Origin: Oscheius tipulae | Lineage: Eukaryota > Nematoda > Chromadorea > Rhabditida > Rhabditidae | Length of the DNA stretch: 64,000 nucleotides | Assembly: GCA_037178975.1 (NCBI GenBank) | Contig: JASJZH010000005.1 | Location: 4,154,001 to 4,218,000, forward strand | Direction of reading: 5' to 3' | Program-made: the position numbers and the translations under genes | In this document: in pieces, positions 20,915 through 32,567 of the stretch | Layout: every line of letters starts with the position of its first letter | Position numbering within the stretch: the first letter of the stretch is position 1 | The notes under the pieces: generated by a model | Databases searched by the model: none | Told to the model about the DNA's origin: nothing | What the model saw: only the letters and a program-made list of their open reading frames with translations

Positions 20915-21725
20915 TTTGAATTCTCTCTCGCTCTCTCGAAATAAACCCGCTCTCTGTCAGTTTGTTGGTAATACCTTATTGGCCGCCGTGGGATTTCCTT
21001 CTCTGAGGCTGTCACTGATTTTCCTCTTAGCTGTCGACGGGTCAACAAGGCGTCAGTCGCGGTCAAACACAAAAAGACCTCCGTTTTACCTTGAGGCCGA
21101 CAAGCCCACAGTCAAGTACGCGAGACCGCAAACAGGGCAGCCTCGGATAGAGTGCTCGGCACGCGACAGCCAGTTGCAATACTAGGAATTAGAACAGGGG
21201 GTTTGGAAAATTGTGGTTAATGGCATCGGATTTTGTGTCTCTCCTTCCGTATGTTGTGTTCTTTTGCCAGAGAACAGATAACAAGGTCACCAATGACTTC
21301 AGAACGTAGAATTCAGATCAGCAGTGGGTCTAGAGACCACCTTGGAGAGTCAGATGAACAAATAGTCATGCAGGACTGTTTTGGAGTTTGTCAGGCAGTA
21401 CTGACGGCAACTCTAGCATTTGAAAGGTTCAATGGGATTCAGAAACAGTCCAGCATGACTATTTTTTAGTCAGACAAAGTATTCCTTAAATTCTCTTTTA
21501 TCTCACAGAATCCAAGAGTTCTGTCCAACAAAAAATGTACCTGGAGCGTGAGAATGAGTCAGAGAACGTGGTTCTTTTTCTCTTAAAGAGGGACCCCAGC
21601 ACCTCATGTCCCCCTCGGGATGGAGTCGCGTGTTTGTTCTGCGAGTAAGTCAGTGCCTCTTTTACCCGTTGTGTACTTCCGGTCAGTTGGGTAAAGCGTC
21701 GTTCCCGCGGCCGGACACTCGCAAA
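20915..21725. other. Interval upstream of the Kunitz gene
   Basis: About 810 bp. It contains plus-strand open stretches that could be read as alternative exons (for example after ctcttag at 21027), but none has a supported start or end. It probably holds the Kunitz gene promoter. No repeat is evident. Confidence 0.4.
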
Positions 21726-24700
21726 ATGCGGCTGCTCCTTCTTTTGCTCCCGATCGTCTTGGCCCAAGTATTCCTTTTTTGATCTTGATCCATAACTGAG
21801 AGTCTAGGTATACTACCGACCTGTGGTCCAACAGAGACCAGTCTATCAGCAGCCTACAGTCTATTATCCTGTCAGAACCAACTGCTACAACAGATGCAAC
21901 AACCAGAATAGGTATCGATTCAATCTTAGACCTTCTGGTGAGTACAAGAGTCTCTCTCATTTGACTGTTCTCTTTCAGGAGTGGTCCCCATCATTCCCCC
22001 TGTTCCTACTGTAGGAGTAGTCACTGCCCCGACTATCCCTACTCGGTTCACCTTCACTACTCACTCTGTACGCCCGATCACAACTCCTCGTCCTGTCCCC
22101 ACTTCTACTAGACCCACACCTCCTCCAGAAACTCCAGAACCGGAGACTCCTTCTCCCGAAACAACCTTCCCTCAGTCGACCTATCCCGAGTCTACAGCCA
22201 CTTTTGCCCCATCCACTACAGCTGCTGAAGCTACCAAAGAGACTGCCTCGACCGATGCTCCAACCACAAAGTACATGCGACCTGAAAGAAAACAGAGTAT
22301 GTTCATTTCGCTATCAAATGACTGATTGGGTTCAGAGTTTTTCAACCCCTGTCCTTCTGGTCGTCCTCTGTTGAACGAGTTCGATACTCCCTTGTCTTGT
22401 AGCCACAACAATCAGCCAAATGGAGGCTGTCCTGAGGACTATTGGTGTCATACCGGAGCTTCCTTCTCGACCACTGCTTGTTGTCCCAAGACTGACAGTC
22501 GTAGGTTTCTTCCCTGACTCTTCAACGGACTAATTCCAGAAGATCGCTGTGAACTCCGTCGTGATACTGGAGAGGGTAACGAGCTGGTTTCCAGATGGTA
22601 TTACGACAAGAATGCCAAGATCTGTAAGCGATTCCTTTATAAGGGAATTAGAGGAAATGCCAACAATTTTGTCAGTAAGCCACAGTGTAGTGAGGCTTGC
22701 GAAACTGGTAAAGCCCCTCCTATACCCAAAATATATAAGAGTACAGAGACCACAATCAGCGAGAAGATGAACCCATGCCGTCTGTCCCAGGCTGCTCGCT
22801 ACAAGAATGGCTCTCGAATCATCTGTGGACCGAACGACTCGAGCACCTGTCCCAAGAATCACTACTGTCATCTGGGAGAGGACCCCGAGACGACTGCTTG
22901 TTGTGAAGCTAGTGGATGTGAGTTTCTTTCCAATAGACGAAATTCTGTGCTCAGTGACCGATCCGTGCCTTCTGTCTCTCAACGTAGGGCAAGGTTCCGC
23001 CTCTCTCAAGCGTTTCTACTACAACACAATCGCCAGAAGATGTACAGAGTTTGTCTATCGTGGTCTTCGAGGAAATGAGAACAACTTCCTCACCCAGAAA
23101 CAGTGTCAAGAGACATGTCAAAGTGAGGCAATTCATGTTCTAATCTGACCTTTCAGGAGCTTCAGAAACCGCTAATCCGTGTCGAGCATCGGCTGGACCG
23201 AGAGTTCGCTGCACGGATGGAGGAAACGAATGCGGAAATGGACAGTGGTGTCACATTGGAGAGCACGTCGATACGACCATCTGCTGTCAACAGGAGACGA
23301 GCAAAGGAGCTTGTGAACAGCCGATGAATGTCGGAGAAGGAAATGCCAATCTGACCAGGTTAGTTTGTTCTTAGATAAAAAAGAAAACAAATACTCTAGA
23401 TGGTATGTGGATCCCAATGACGATTCGTGCAGTCGGGAATGCAAACAGTTCAGCTACGGTGGTCTGCGCGGCAATCAGAACAACTTCCTGACGAAGGCTC
23501 AATGCGAGCAAAGCTGCAAGAGTGAGTTAGAATCAATTTGAATATGGAAGTCTTTTAGGAGAATGCAAATCGCCCTGTGGTTCCGGACCAATGCTCCTCA
23601 CAGCCTCTGGTGGTCCCCGCCTGTGCTCTCCAACTGCTCCTTGTCCCAGAAGTCACTGGTGCCACGTTGGAATCACTCCCGAAACCACTGTCTGCTGTCC
23701 AGCTGGTGCTCTAGAACTTGTAAAAAAGACAAAGAGTATGTTTAGAAACGAACACCTGTGAACTGGCAATGGAAAAGGGACATGGAAGCTCCCATCTCAC
23801 CAGATGGCACTTTGACAACAATGCCAAGAAGTGTATGAAGTTCATCTACAGTGGAGAGGGAGGAAACCAGAACATGTTCTTGACCCAGGACGACTGTCGA
23901 GCTGTCTGTCCTGTCTTCGAGAATCCCTGTGGAACTGGAAAGCCCTTGTTGGTCGGAACTGAACCCAAGATCTGCAATCCGTCCTCTCGCTGCCCATCGA
24001 CTCACTTCTGTCACATCGGAACAGCAGAACAACCCAACTACTGCTGTCCTAAAAGTGAGAGAGAGGAAGAGTACGAGTCTAAACTAAATTCAGACGGAGA
24101 TCCGTGTGAGCAGAAGATGATGACTGGAACTGGGGGTCTGGCTTTGACTCGATACTTCTTCGACAAAGAGACAAGACAATGCCGAGAGTTCATGTACGGA
24201 GGCAAGACGGGAAATGCCAACAACTTCCTCACGCTGGCCGATTGTGAGCTTGTCTGTCCCGTCATACCGAATCCCTGTAACCAAGGAGAGCCTCTTTTGG
24301 ATTTGAACAAGGAGCCAGTGATCTGTGGAGGAGAAGACTCTTGCTCTTCCGGGTACTGGTGTCATGTCGGAGCTACTCCGGAAACTACCAACTGTTGTCC
24401 TGGAAGTGAGTTGTTCATGCCAGACCCAATAGTAAATATTCAGCTCGTCGTGCATGTGATCTGGCTCTGACCGTTGGAGAAGGAAAGTACAGTCTAGAGA
24501 GATGGTTCTACGATGGTGGTATACAGATGTGTCGTCCGTTTATCTACAAGGGAATGCGCGGAAATGCAAACAACTTCCTGACCAAGCAGGCTTGTCGCCA
24601 AGCTTGTAAAGAGGTCAATCCATGTGGATTCGGAGAGCCGATGGTGGACAAGAACGGAGACCGAGTTCAGTGTACTGGAGGTCAGAAGGTAGACAGCTGT

Positions 24701-25337
24701 CCGGGTGACCATTATTGTCACGTTGGAGGAACAGCCATCAATACTGTCTGCTGTCCGAGAAGAAGTCGGTTCTTTCCGTGTAAGATAAACCCAAGAAATT
24801 CAGAGGTCGACCCATGTGACCAGCCGAGAGACGTCGGAAATGGCGGAGAGGGACTCCCTCGCTGGTTCTTCGACCGTCGTGAGAACAAATGTATGCCCTT
24901 CACTTATGGAGGAATGGCAGGAAATGAGAATAACTTCATTAGTCAGAGCACCTGTCAGAGACAGTGCCCAGGTTCCTATTTGTGAGAGCTTAGCAATATC
25001 TTGTTCAGAGTACCGTCACTACTGTCCCCATGGCATTCCTCTGATCGAGAGTGACAAGGTAATTTCGTGTGGAATCGACAAGGGATGCCCTGAGGGTTTC
25101 ATCTGCCACATGAGCAGCGAGTTTAACGTGTCTGTCTGCTGTCAAGATCCGATGGACTTTTGTCTATCGCCCAGAGATCCTGGTCCGTGTTCCAGCTTCG
25201 AGACTCGTTACGGCTACAACCCGGCCACGGATACCTGTGTCGAGTACCAATACGGAGGATGTGAAGGCACTCTCAACAGCTTCAAGTCTCTTCAAAGATG
25301 CACGGAGATCTGTTGCAAGGAATACAAGAAGCACTAG
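21726..25337 (+). CDS. Secreted protein with eight lustrin-type repeats alternating with eight Kunitz domains
   Basis: Signal peptide MRLLLLLLPIVLA; a Tyr/Pro/Val segment (VYYRPVVQQRPVYQQ); a Thr/Pro-rich mucin-like stretch of about 90 residues; then eight alternating pairs. Lustrin-type units end WCHTG...ACCP, YCHLG...ACCE and so on; Kunitz units read RWYYDKNAKICKRF..GNANNF and similar. Kunitz 1-7 keep four cysteines and lack the pair that forms the second disulfide (Cys14-Cys38); only the last (CLSPRDPGPCSS...YGGCEG) has all six. Kunitz 3 has one extra Cys. Most introns are phase 1 at unit boundaries. AATAAA at 25429-25434. Resembles cuticle-associated nematode inhibitors such as MLT-11 in composition; protease inhibition by units 1-7 is doubtful. 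Confidence 0.93.
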
Positions 25338-25479
25338 ACTTGACTCCTTCGACCACTGCCCAGCACTCTCAGCCCCTCCCTACTGGTTCTTTTTCGCTCT
25401 AGGCTATTACTCGATCTCTTCTGACGCTAATAAACTTTTTATTAAGTGAAATATACCCGTCTGGAATAATGGCACCAAC

Positions 25480-26711
25480 TTATAATCTGTCAGGTTTGAT
25501 TTTCTCGTAGTGATAGAGATGGTAGTTGGTTTGCAGAGACTCCAGTCGCCCCGTTCCATTTGTGGCTTTTCTGAATTCCATTAAACTAGGAAATGGGATG
25601 AACTCACTTGAACTGAGAGTCGAATTCATTCTTTGCAAAGTCGTAGAACTCCCTTTCCATCTTATAGACGGGAGTCCGCTTGATTACCGAGACTGTCTGG
25701 TCATTCGGATTGATCTTCCTCTTCGTCGACCGGAGATGAGCCCTGGTCTCTAGAAAACTCATTGCTCTAAGAAAGTTCTACCAGGTTACCGTCGAGAGAC
25801 ATATAATGGTCGAGAGCTCCCTTGAAGAAATGAGGGAAGGTATGTTCCAAGAGTCCGATGAAGTCGGGGAGTCTCTCGGTCAATCCTACTATGGCATAGT
25901 ACTCCAACAGGTTCCTCTTTGCCTGTTTTAAAGCCTCTTCATTTCCGGGTTCCCTAAAACTACTCTATCCAAGAGAACTGATAGAAATAACTCACGAGCA
26001 GAAGTGATAGTGACCACAAAAGTAAGGAATCTGGACCCAGAGCTGCTTTATATCACAGTCTTTCCCGCCTCGAGAGACACAATCATCGAAGGTCTCATTG
26101 TTTCCGGCTCGACTTCTCTTCAATCCAACTCGGTAGTTGTCCCCGTACCGGAGAAAATAGTAGTGAGAGAGCAGGCGGTCCAATGGTTCTCGAAGGAGAT
26201 TGATATAAATGGGGTTTGGATACCCGAATCTGAGAACTTTAAAGTTTTTGTCGAAAATAGAGGTAGAAACTATAAGTCAATGCTCACCGCGTGAAATCGA
26301 TGAAAGCCATGTGTCCGTGGTAGAATGCCGGCTGTCTCTCTGTCCATTTTGTGATGTTCTGAACCAGATGGAACTGATCTCCTAGACTCATAATCTGTGA
26401 AACATTCTAAAATTGTCAGAGACCTGTTTACCTGTCGGTTTTTGGTGATATTCACGTGGATAACATTCAATCCGTTATCCTTGAAGAGATCGTAGGCGAC
26501 TGCATTGGTTAAAGTGGTCGAGGCAGTCTTTGGAACCTAATTTATCGTTCTATAAGTTAAGAATTCAACTTACCCTGTTGTAGATAATGATTTGGCCGAA
26601 GGAAGGGCCAATTACAAGGGGTTTATGTTGGCTAGAATGGAAAAACCAGAAAATGAACAGAAGAGCTAGCCCATTCAGTACGAAGAGAAGCTTCTTACTA
26701 ACCGAAAACAT
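25480..26711 (-). CDS. hst-2: Heparan sulfate 2-O-sulfotransferase
   Basis: Type II Golgi protein with N-terminal anchor [23 protein letters not shown]-binding 5' loop reads [14 protein letters not shown]; the catalytic His region is [13 protein letters not shown]; the 3'-phosphate region is [20 protein letters not shown], followed by the family blocks [14 protein letters not shown] and [11 protein letters not shown]. The C-terminal end is [12 protein letters not shown]. It transfers sulfate to the 2-O position of hexuronic acid in heparan sulfate, shaping FGF, Slit and Netrin signalling. Length of about 330 residues is close to the usual 340-356. Exons join through about 40-nt introns. It converges on the Kunitz gene. 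Confidence 0.94.
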
Positions 26712-27378
26712 AACACCATACCCAAAATCTAAATTTCTTTGTGAAACTAGAAAAAATGCGAGAAATATAGATGAACAGAGTGAACTCGCGAGAAGGACAC
26801 GTGAAAAACATCTAGGGGTTGCAGGACCCGTCCCAACCATCCAAATGACCTCAGCCAGGGTCAATTTGTCTCTATTGTTGAGCTTTTGCTGAGAAAAATT
26901 TATCATTGGCTATTCCACGGGCCTTAATTGTGAATTTCCTACAGTAAAGCAATAAAAATGCTGTTTCAAATTGTCGCCACAAATCGGGTTGTTATGGCGG
27001 CGATTGCAACAGCTCTCATGCCCGGTTGTCTAACTTTTCTGCTACGTTTCCCCTTCAAATATCTCTTATCAACCCTCAGAACTGTTTCGAACAAATTTCA
27101 GTCCACTCGCAGATGATTTCCGTTCACGCAAACGCAGTTTGTGCTCGCTTCCATGCTTGTTTATGCAAACATTCGCTTGGAACCAAGATCTTCGTCGATA
27201 CTCCCCTCTCTCAAATTAAAAACAGCCATACGGCATTGCTTGTTCTAATCTGTTCACGCTGCCCAGGTTCTGCTATCTTATCCTGTCGTCCTTGCGCTGA
27301 CCGCTCCATTTATTGCAATCAATTCACCAAATTTTTCTCTTTCTCTTCCTAGTTTGTCTGTTAAAACCTACGGTTCAG
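26712..27378. other. Divergent promoter region of hst-2 and IDH
   Basis: About 670 bp with no convincing gene. It ends in a pyrimidine stretch and cggttcag just before the IDH start, the likely outron. A plus-strand open frame here lacks a start in context. Confidence 0.45.
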
Positions 27379-28956
27379 ATGCAGAGGTCGTTCCGATTGA
27401 CGCAGACTGCCGCCAGAGGCATTTTCACCTCTCCGGCTGCCAGTAACAAGATCAAGGTTCAAAATCCCGTTGTCGATCTCGATGGCGATGAGATGACCAG
27501 AATCATCTGGAAGGAAATCAAGAACAAGCTGATTTTGCCGTATCTGGACATCGATATCAAATATTTCGACCTGGGACTGCCCTATCGCGACAAAACCAAC
27601 GACGAGGTGGCTTTTCTTTTATTCCAAACAAGATATCCATTTCAGGTAACGATCGAAGCAGCCAAAGCGATCCAACAGTACAATGTCGGTATCAAATGTG
27701 CTACAATCACTCCGGATGAGGCGCGAGTAAAAGAATTCAAGCTCAAGAAGATGTGGTTGTCTCCAAATGGAACTATTCGAAACATTCTGGGAGGTTTGAG
27801 CCTTTTTGAGCCACAACTCACATTACAGAATTTAGGAACAGTTTTCCGTGAGCCCATCTTGTGCAGCAACATTCCACGTCTGATCCCTGGCTGGACAAAG
27901 CCGATTGTCATTGGAAGACACGCTCACGGGGATCAGTACAAGGCCACAGATCTCATTCTTCCCCAGGGATCCAAGCTTCAGCTTGTTGTCAAAGGTATGC
28001 CATTTTCATTCCCTTTCAATGGAAAACTTCTAGGAAAAGACGGCAAGGACGAGGTCCACGAGGTTTTCAATTACAAAAACTCTGGCGGAGTTGGAATGGC
28101 CATGTACAACACTGATGAGGTATCTATTCTTGCTTTTCGAGAAGATCATAACGTGTTTTCAGAGTATTCGTGGCTTTGCCCACTCCTGCTTCCAGTATTC
28201 CCTGATGAAGAAGTGGCCTCTCTACCTCAGCACAAAGAATACTATCCTCAAGCGCTATGACGGCCGATTCAAGGACATTTTCGAGGAAATTTATGAAAAG
28301 TGACCCTTACCACCAAATTAGATTGAAAGCATAGTTCAGGGATTATAAAAACAGCTTCAAAGAGGCGGGAACGTGGTACGAGCACCGTCTCATCGATGAC
28401 CAGGTAATTGAGTTTTTCTTGGTTGTGTAAATGGACGTTTAGGTAGCGCAAGCTCTGAAAAGTGAGGGCGGTTTTGTATGGGCCTGTAAGAATTACGACG
28501 GAGATGTTCAGTCGGACATTGTGGCGCAAGGATATGGATCCCTCGGCCTGATGACCAGTGTCCTGATGTGTCCGGACGGAAAAACCGTTGAGGCTGAAGC
28601 CGCGCACGGCACAGTCACACGCCATTATCGCGAACACCAGAAAGGAAACCCGACCTCGACGAATCCTGTAGCCTCCATCTTTGCCTGGTCTCGTGGCCTA
28701 CATCATCGAGGCGTGCTCGATGAGAATGATCGTCTTCAACAGTTAGTTTCCTTGATTTACTTAGCTAAAAATGGTTCAGATTCGCTCTAACTCTCGAGAA
28801 GGCCTGTATCGACACTATCGAAGAAGGCAAAATGACGAAGGATCTCTCGATTTGCATCCATGGCTCGAAGAAGGGCGCACAGAAAGGAATGTTCCTAATC
28901 ACCGAAGACTTCCTGGACGCCATTGACACGAAACTACAGCAGATGATGAAGGATTA
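27379..28956 (+). CDS. IDH2: NADP-dependent isocitrate dehydrogenase, mitochondrial
   Basis: Converts isocitrate to 2-oxoglutarate with NADPH production. The N-terminus [20 protein letters not shown] is a good mitochondrial presequence, after which the mature enzyme begins [20 protein letters not shown]. Family motifs include [66 protein letters not shown] and [17 protein letters not shown]. The metal-binding Asp residues are in the DGDVQSD signature. Introns of about 40-50 nt join in phase. ATG directly follows cggttcag. AATAAA lies at 29002-29007. The presequence favours the mitochondrial over the cytosolic isoform; that is inference. Confidence 0.95.
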
Positions 28957-29509
28957 ACATATCGCGGTTTGGGTTGTAAGAGAAGGAAACAGATTGTAAA
29001 TAATAAACTTTTATCATCACATAACGAATTTGTTGGGTGCATTTAATAAGGTAGGCGAAGCATAGGTCATTTGAGTTGTAGAGAGACGGCCAAAAATGAC
29101 CGCGGAATGAGAGATCTAGGGATCGTTATACACGAGAAGGGGAAATTAAAGAAAAATCAACAAAAATACTCTGGGAGGATAGCGGCCAAAGGAGATAACA
29201 ACCGAACTGGATCACGAATACAGATAGAATGGAAAATACTGCCCCTTTTCTGGGAGTACCGGGTACGATAAATGACTAGAGACTATTGGTAGGGAGAGTC
29301 CTGTGTGTGTATGAATAAACATGAGGTAACACAAAGCTAAACAGATGCCTAACGAGGTTAGAGAGAAACGACGGATATTTACAATAGACGTGATTATTCC
29401 GAGGGTGTGAATATATTAGGAGGCAACAAATGAAAGCCTTGGATAAATATTACGACGTTCTGTTCATGAATTGAGCTTTAAATGCGGAAAGGTTGTCTAA
29501 AAACGACAA
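28957..29509. other. Convergent 3' region of IDH and USP genes
   Basis: About 550 bp of AT-rich sequence holding the IDH poly(A) signal. I see no open frame with splice support and no structured RNA. Confidence 0.45.
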
Positions 29510-32103
29510 TTAAAAAGGCGAAGGAAATGTGACAAACCTGCTGAAGTTCCCGTTGCTATAGCCGTTGTATTTAGTTGTGAATCCGTTCTGCTTCTGGTAG
29601 GGGCTCTTCGGAATGCGGATAGTTCCATTCTCCAACTTCTTGCCTGAATGGAAAGGCATATCCTCGCGACGGCTGAAAACAACATTTTGGAGGGAAAAAA
29701 AGAACTAAGGTACCTGTAAACGAGCAAGTATGGATTGCTGCTGGAAACTTTCTGACTCGAGACGCCGGTAACAGTCTCGTCGTCGAAGTGGAACCATTGT
29801 TTGTGATCGAATCCTCGACAGTATGCAATGTAATGGCCATGGTCGACAGTCGCTCCCAGATGCTCGACCACGGAGGTCAACACGTATTCCGTACAACTGG
29901 GCGGCGCTCCGTCGAACATAAATTTGGTCAGATCGATGTCGATCTCTGGCGTGACCGGCAGTCGAATCTTCTGACCGTAGGCATTGAAACGCTTTAGCTG
30001 GACGAGCAAGACGGCCGGAGGACGAAGTATTTTAGTCTTCCTCGTAGCCGTTGTCTTCTTCGCGCAGTGCTTGCAGTCGAACGAGGCCACGTTCTCGTCG
30101 CGGAAATACAAGTCTATCAGGTAGGATATTTTCGTGTGATCCGCATCCGGTCTCATCTTCCTGAACCAATGAATAGATTGAGGAACAAATAACGACAAAC
30201 CTGATAGCAAGATTCAGCTCTCGTATTCTCTCGTAGTTCGTGTAGACCGAGCCACACGCTTCACAGGTCACCTGATTCCTTAGAGTGCCGCCGAAGATCT
30301 GCTCGATCGGAGTGGAAGGCTTCGTATTCCTGAATACATTCCTTAGAACATTAAAGAGATTTTTCACTTACATTCCATTGATAATGTTGTTCTTGCTGCT
30401 CGTAATTGGCGGGTCGATGGCATCTAGTAGGAGAGCTAGCAGTTCATGGGCATCTTCCTGCATTCCGTGGATGTGGGACGGGAAGATACGGCGCAGATGG
30501 GAACGGATCCAGGTGGCTTGGAATGGAGAGCCAGTTCCCAAGGCTCGACGAATGTGATTGGCGGCGAGACCACAGGCCACACACTGGTTGTTGGGGCGTG
30601 TACCTGAATCAGTTGATTCATACTAACAATAGTGAAGAACTTGCAGCTGCGAGAGTCGTGACGCTCAATCAGATAACGACACAGAGGAGGTGTGTGAGTG
30701 ACGACCTGTAAGATAGCGTTGAGGAAGCAGTCGTTGGAACTGTTGTAGAGACCGACGCCTCGTGGTCTACCAGTCTAAACATGAGCTTTTTAGAAGAAAC
30801 CGAACTAGAGAAAACTCACGAGCAATTGGAAATTAGACCAGTTCCAGGCCGAGATCGTACTTTTGTCCATGATCGGATAGGCCATCTCCTTCTCACCACG
30901 CTCCGAGAGAAGACGCTTTCGCTTCGAGACAGGAGGTGTTGTCAGACCTTCTGCACTTCTCTTCTGTACAATCGGCTTGATCTCCGGCAGAGGAAGTTTG
31001 GATGGCTTCAACGGGCCGATGATTGTCTGAGGGGATGGAGCGCGTGGTTTCATCGGAGATGGCTTGGCTCTTACCTGTAACAAATGTTTAAAGGAAAGGA
31101 AGGCCAAGAATACCTGGACAGTGTTCTCTTCATCTGACTCCTCACCAGATGACGATTCCTCGCCATACGGAACCAGAGGCTGAGTGAGTTCCTTCTTGGC
31201 CATCGTCACATTTCCAATCTTGATCGTCATGACTTTTGGCTTGTACGGAGAGTTGAGCGGCGTCGAGTACTCCTCTTTTTCACCGTTGACTTTGGCTGGC
31301 GAGGGCTTCGTCTCCGGCATTTGTGGGCCAATGAATCTGAAGAAACCAGTCAGACGAGCTTCTGAGACAACTAACTGTTTAGATGTGGAAGGTAGAGGAT
31401 TTCCTTCTTTCCTTGCTGGTACATCCTCAGCTGCTTCTTCTCGTCTGGAAGATCCGTTAGTCAACATCTTTTCCTGTTCGTCTTCCTCTTCCTCTAGGAA
31501 CTTGCTCTTTACAACAGCCAATTGAGAAGGACTCTTGGACTTGGAGCGCCGAGCTGAAAATGAAGAATCAGTAAACTATCAAAAGTAGAACATACCATCA
31601 GAAAGAGGGGTCAATGGACTGGAGACGTTGGTCAACTCCTTCGTGTAGGAAAGAGGACTCGAGGTGGTCGTGGAGCTCTCGTCATAGGGACTGCCGTCGC
31701 CATTGTGTGTATCGGGACTCTCGCTCGAGGCGATCTGCTTGTCCGGGAGCAAAACTGGAAAAATGAACTGGATTCTGCCGTCAGCTGATCGCTGCTTTTC
31801 AAATGCAGGCTACAAAAAATCTTAGTTTGGCCATTTTCCCTTGTAGCTGCTGAAAGATGTAACCGTAACCGCAAACTTCATTCACTACGGGAAATGGCCA
31901 AGAGAATCGAAGCAGAACTCACGTTTATAATGTCTTGGTATACTCCCATCATGAAGAATAAATTTAGATGGACCGCTGAATTGGAGCGTTTCTTGAAGAA
32001 ACTGAAAAAAAATATTGTTCAAAACAGATGCGTGGGAGAGGCTTACATGTTTTGCTGTTACAGTAGACCACGCAGTTGACGACAGCCCAAGTTCCGAAGG
32101 CAT
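29510..32103 (-). CDS. Ubiquitin-specific protease (USP36/42-like)
   Basis: Deubiquitinating cysteine protease. The N-terminus (MPSELGLSSTAWSTVTAKHF) and a long Ser/Glu/Lys-rich linker (about 300 residues) precede the USP core. The Cys box reads GVGLYNSSNDCFLNAILQ, where the usual LGNTC is SSNDC; the catalytic Cys and following Phe-x-Asn are kept. A zinc ribbon follows (VTCEACGSVY ... SFDCKHCAKK). The His box is DHGHYIAYCRGFDHKQWFHF, with FDDETV. PPAVLLVQLKRF is typical of the family. Basic nuclear-type sequences (KRKRLLSERG) suggest a nuclear or nucleolar enzyme. Introns are 36-46 nt. The 5' exons are joined by phase only and are less certain. Confidence 0.88.
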
Positions 32104-32567
32104 TTACTTCTCAGAAGAAGACGGAACAGAGCATTACCGATGCTGTAAACTGTCTTTTAGAAACACGGAAGTGGAAGGTGAAAAAGAAGGAAGCCAGAGG
32201 GTTGTTTTTCTGCGAAATGGCTTTTGGGGCCGATACTATTGTTAGCACTTTTCCACTATTTTCTTTGGTCTTTTGCTCAAAACCAGATCAGAAAATGTTC
32301 GATGAGTAAGCGAAAAATAAAGAAAAAGCAATTATAACAGGAAAAGAAATAAAGCCAGTCGCTACAGCAGGTTCAAATAGAGCGTCAGGGAATTCGTTGC
32401 GAGACCCACACTTGGTGGAAAACTCAATTTCAGACTAAACAAGTTTTTCAAGGTTTGAGGCCGCTATCGTGTCAAAGAATCTAGAGGAATACCGGAGAGA
32501 ACCAATATTTACTTCGCAATGCACAAATGAAATGACAGTGAATAAAACTAAATGAAAACCCGTAAAA
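32104..32567. other. Gap between ZNFX1 and USP genes on the same strand
   Basis: About 460 bp downstream of the ZNFX1 stop and upstream of the USP start. It would contain the ZNFX1 3' UTR and the USP promoter or outron. No other gene is visible. Confidence 0.4.
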
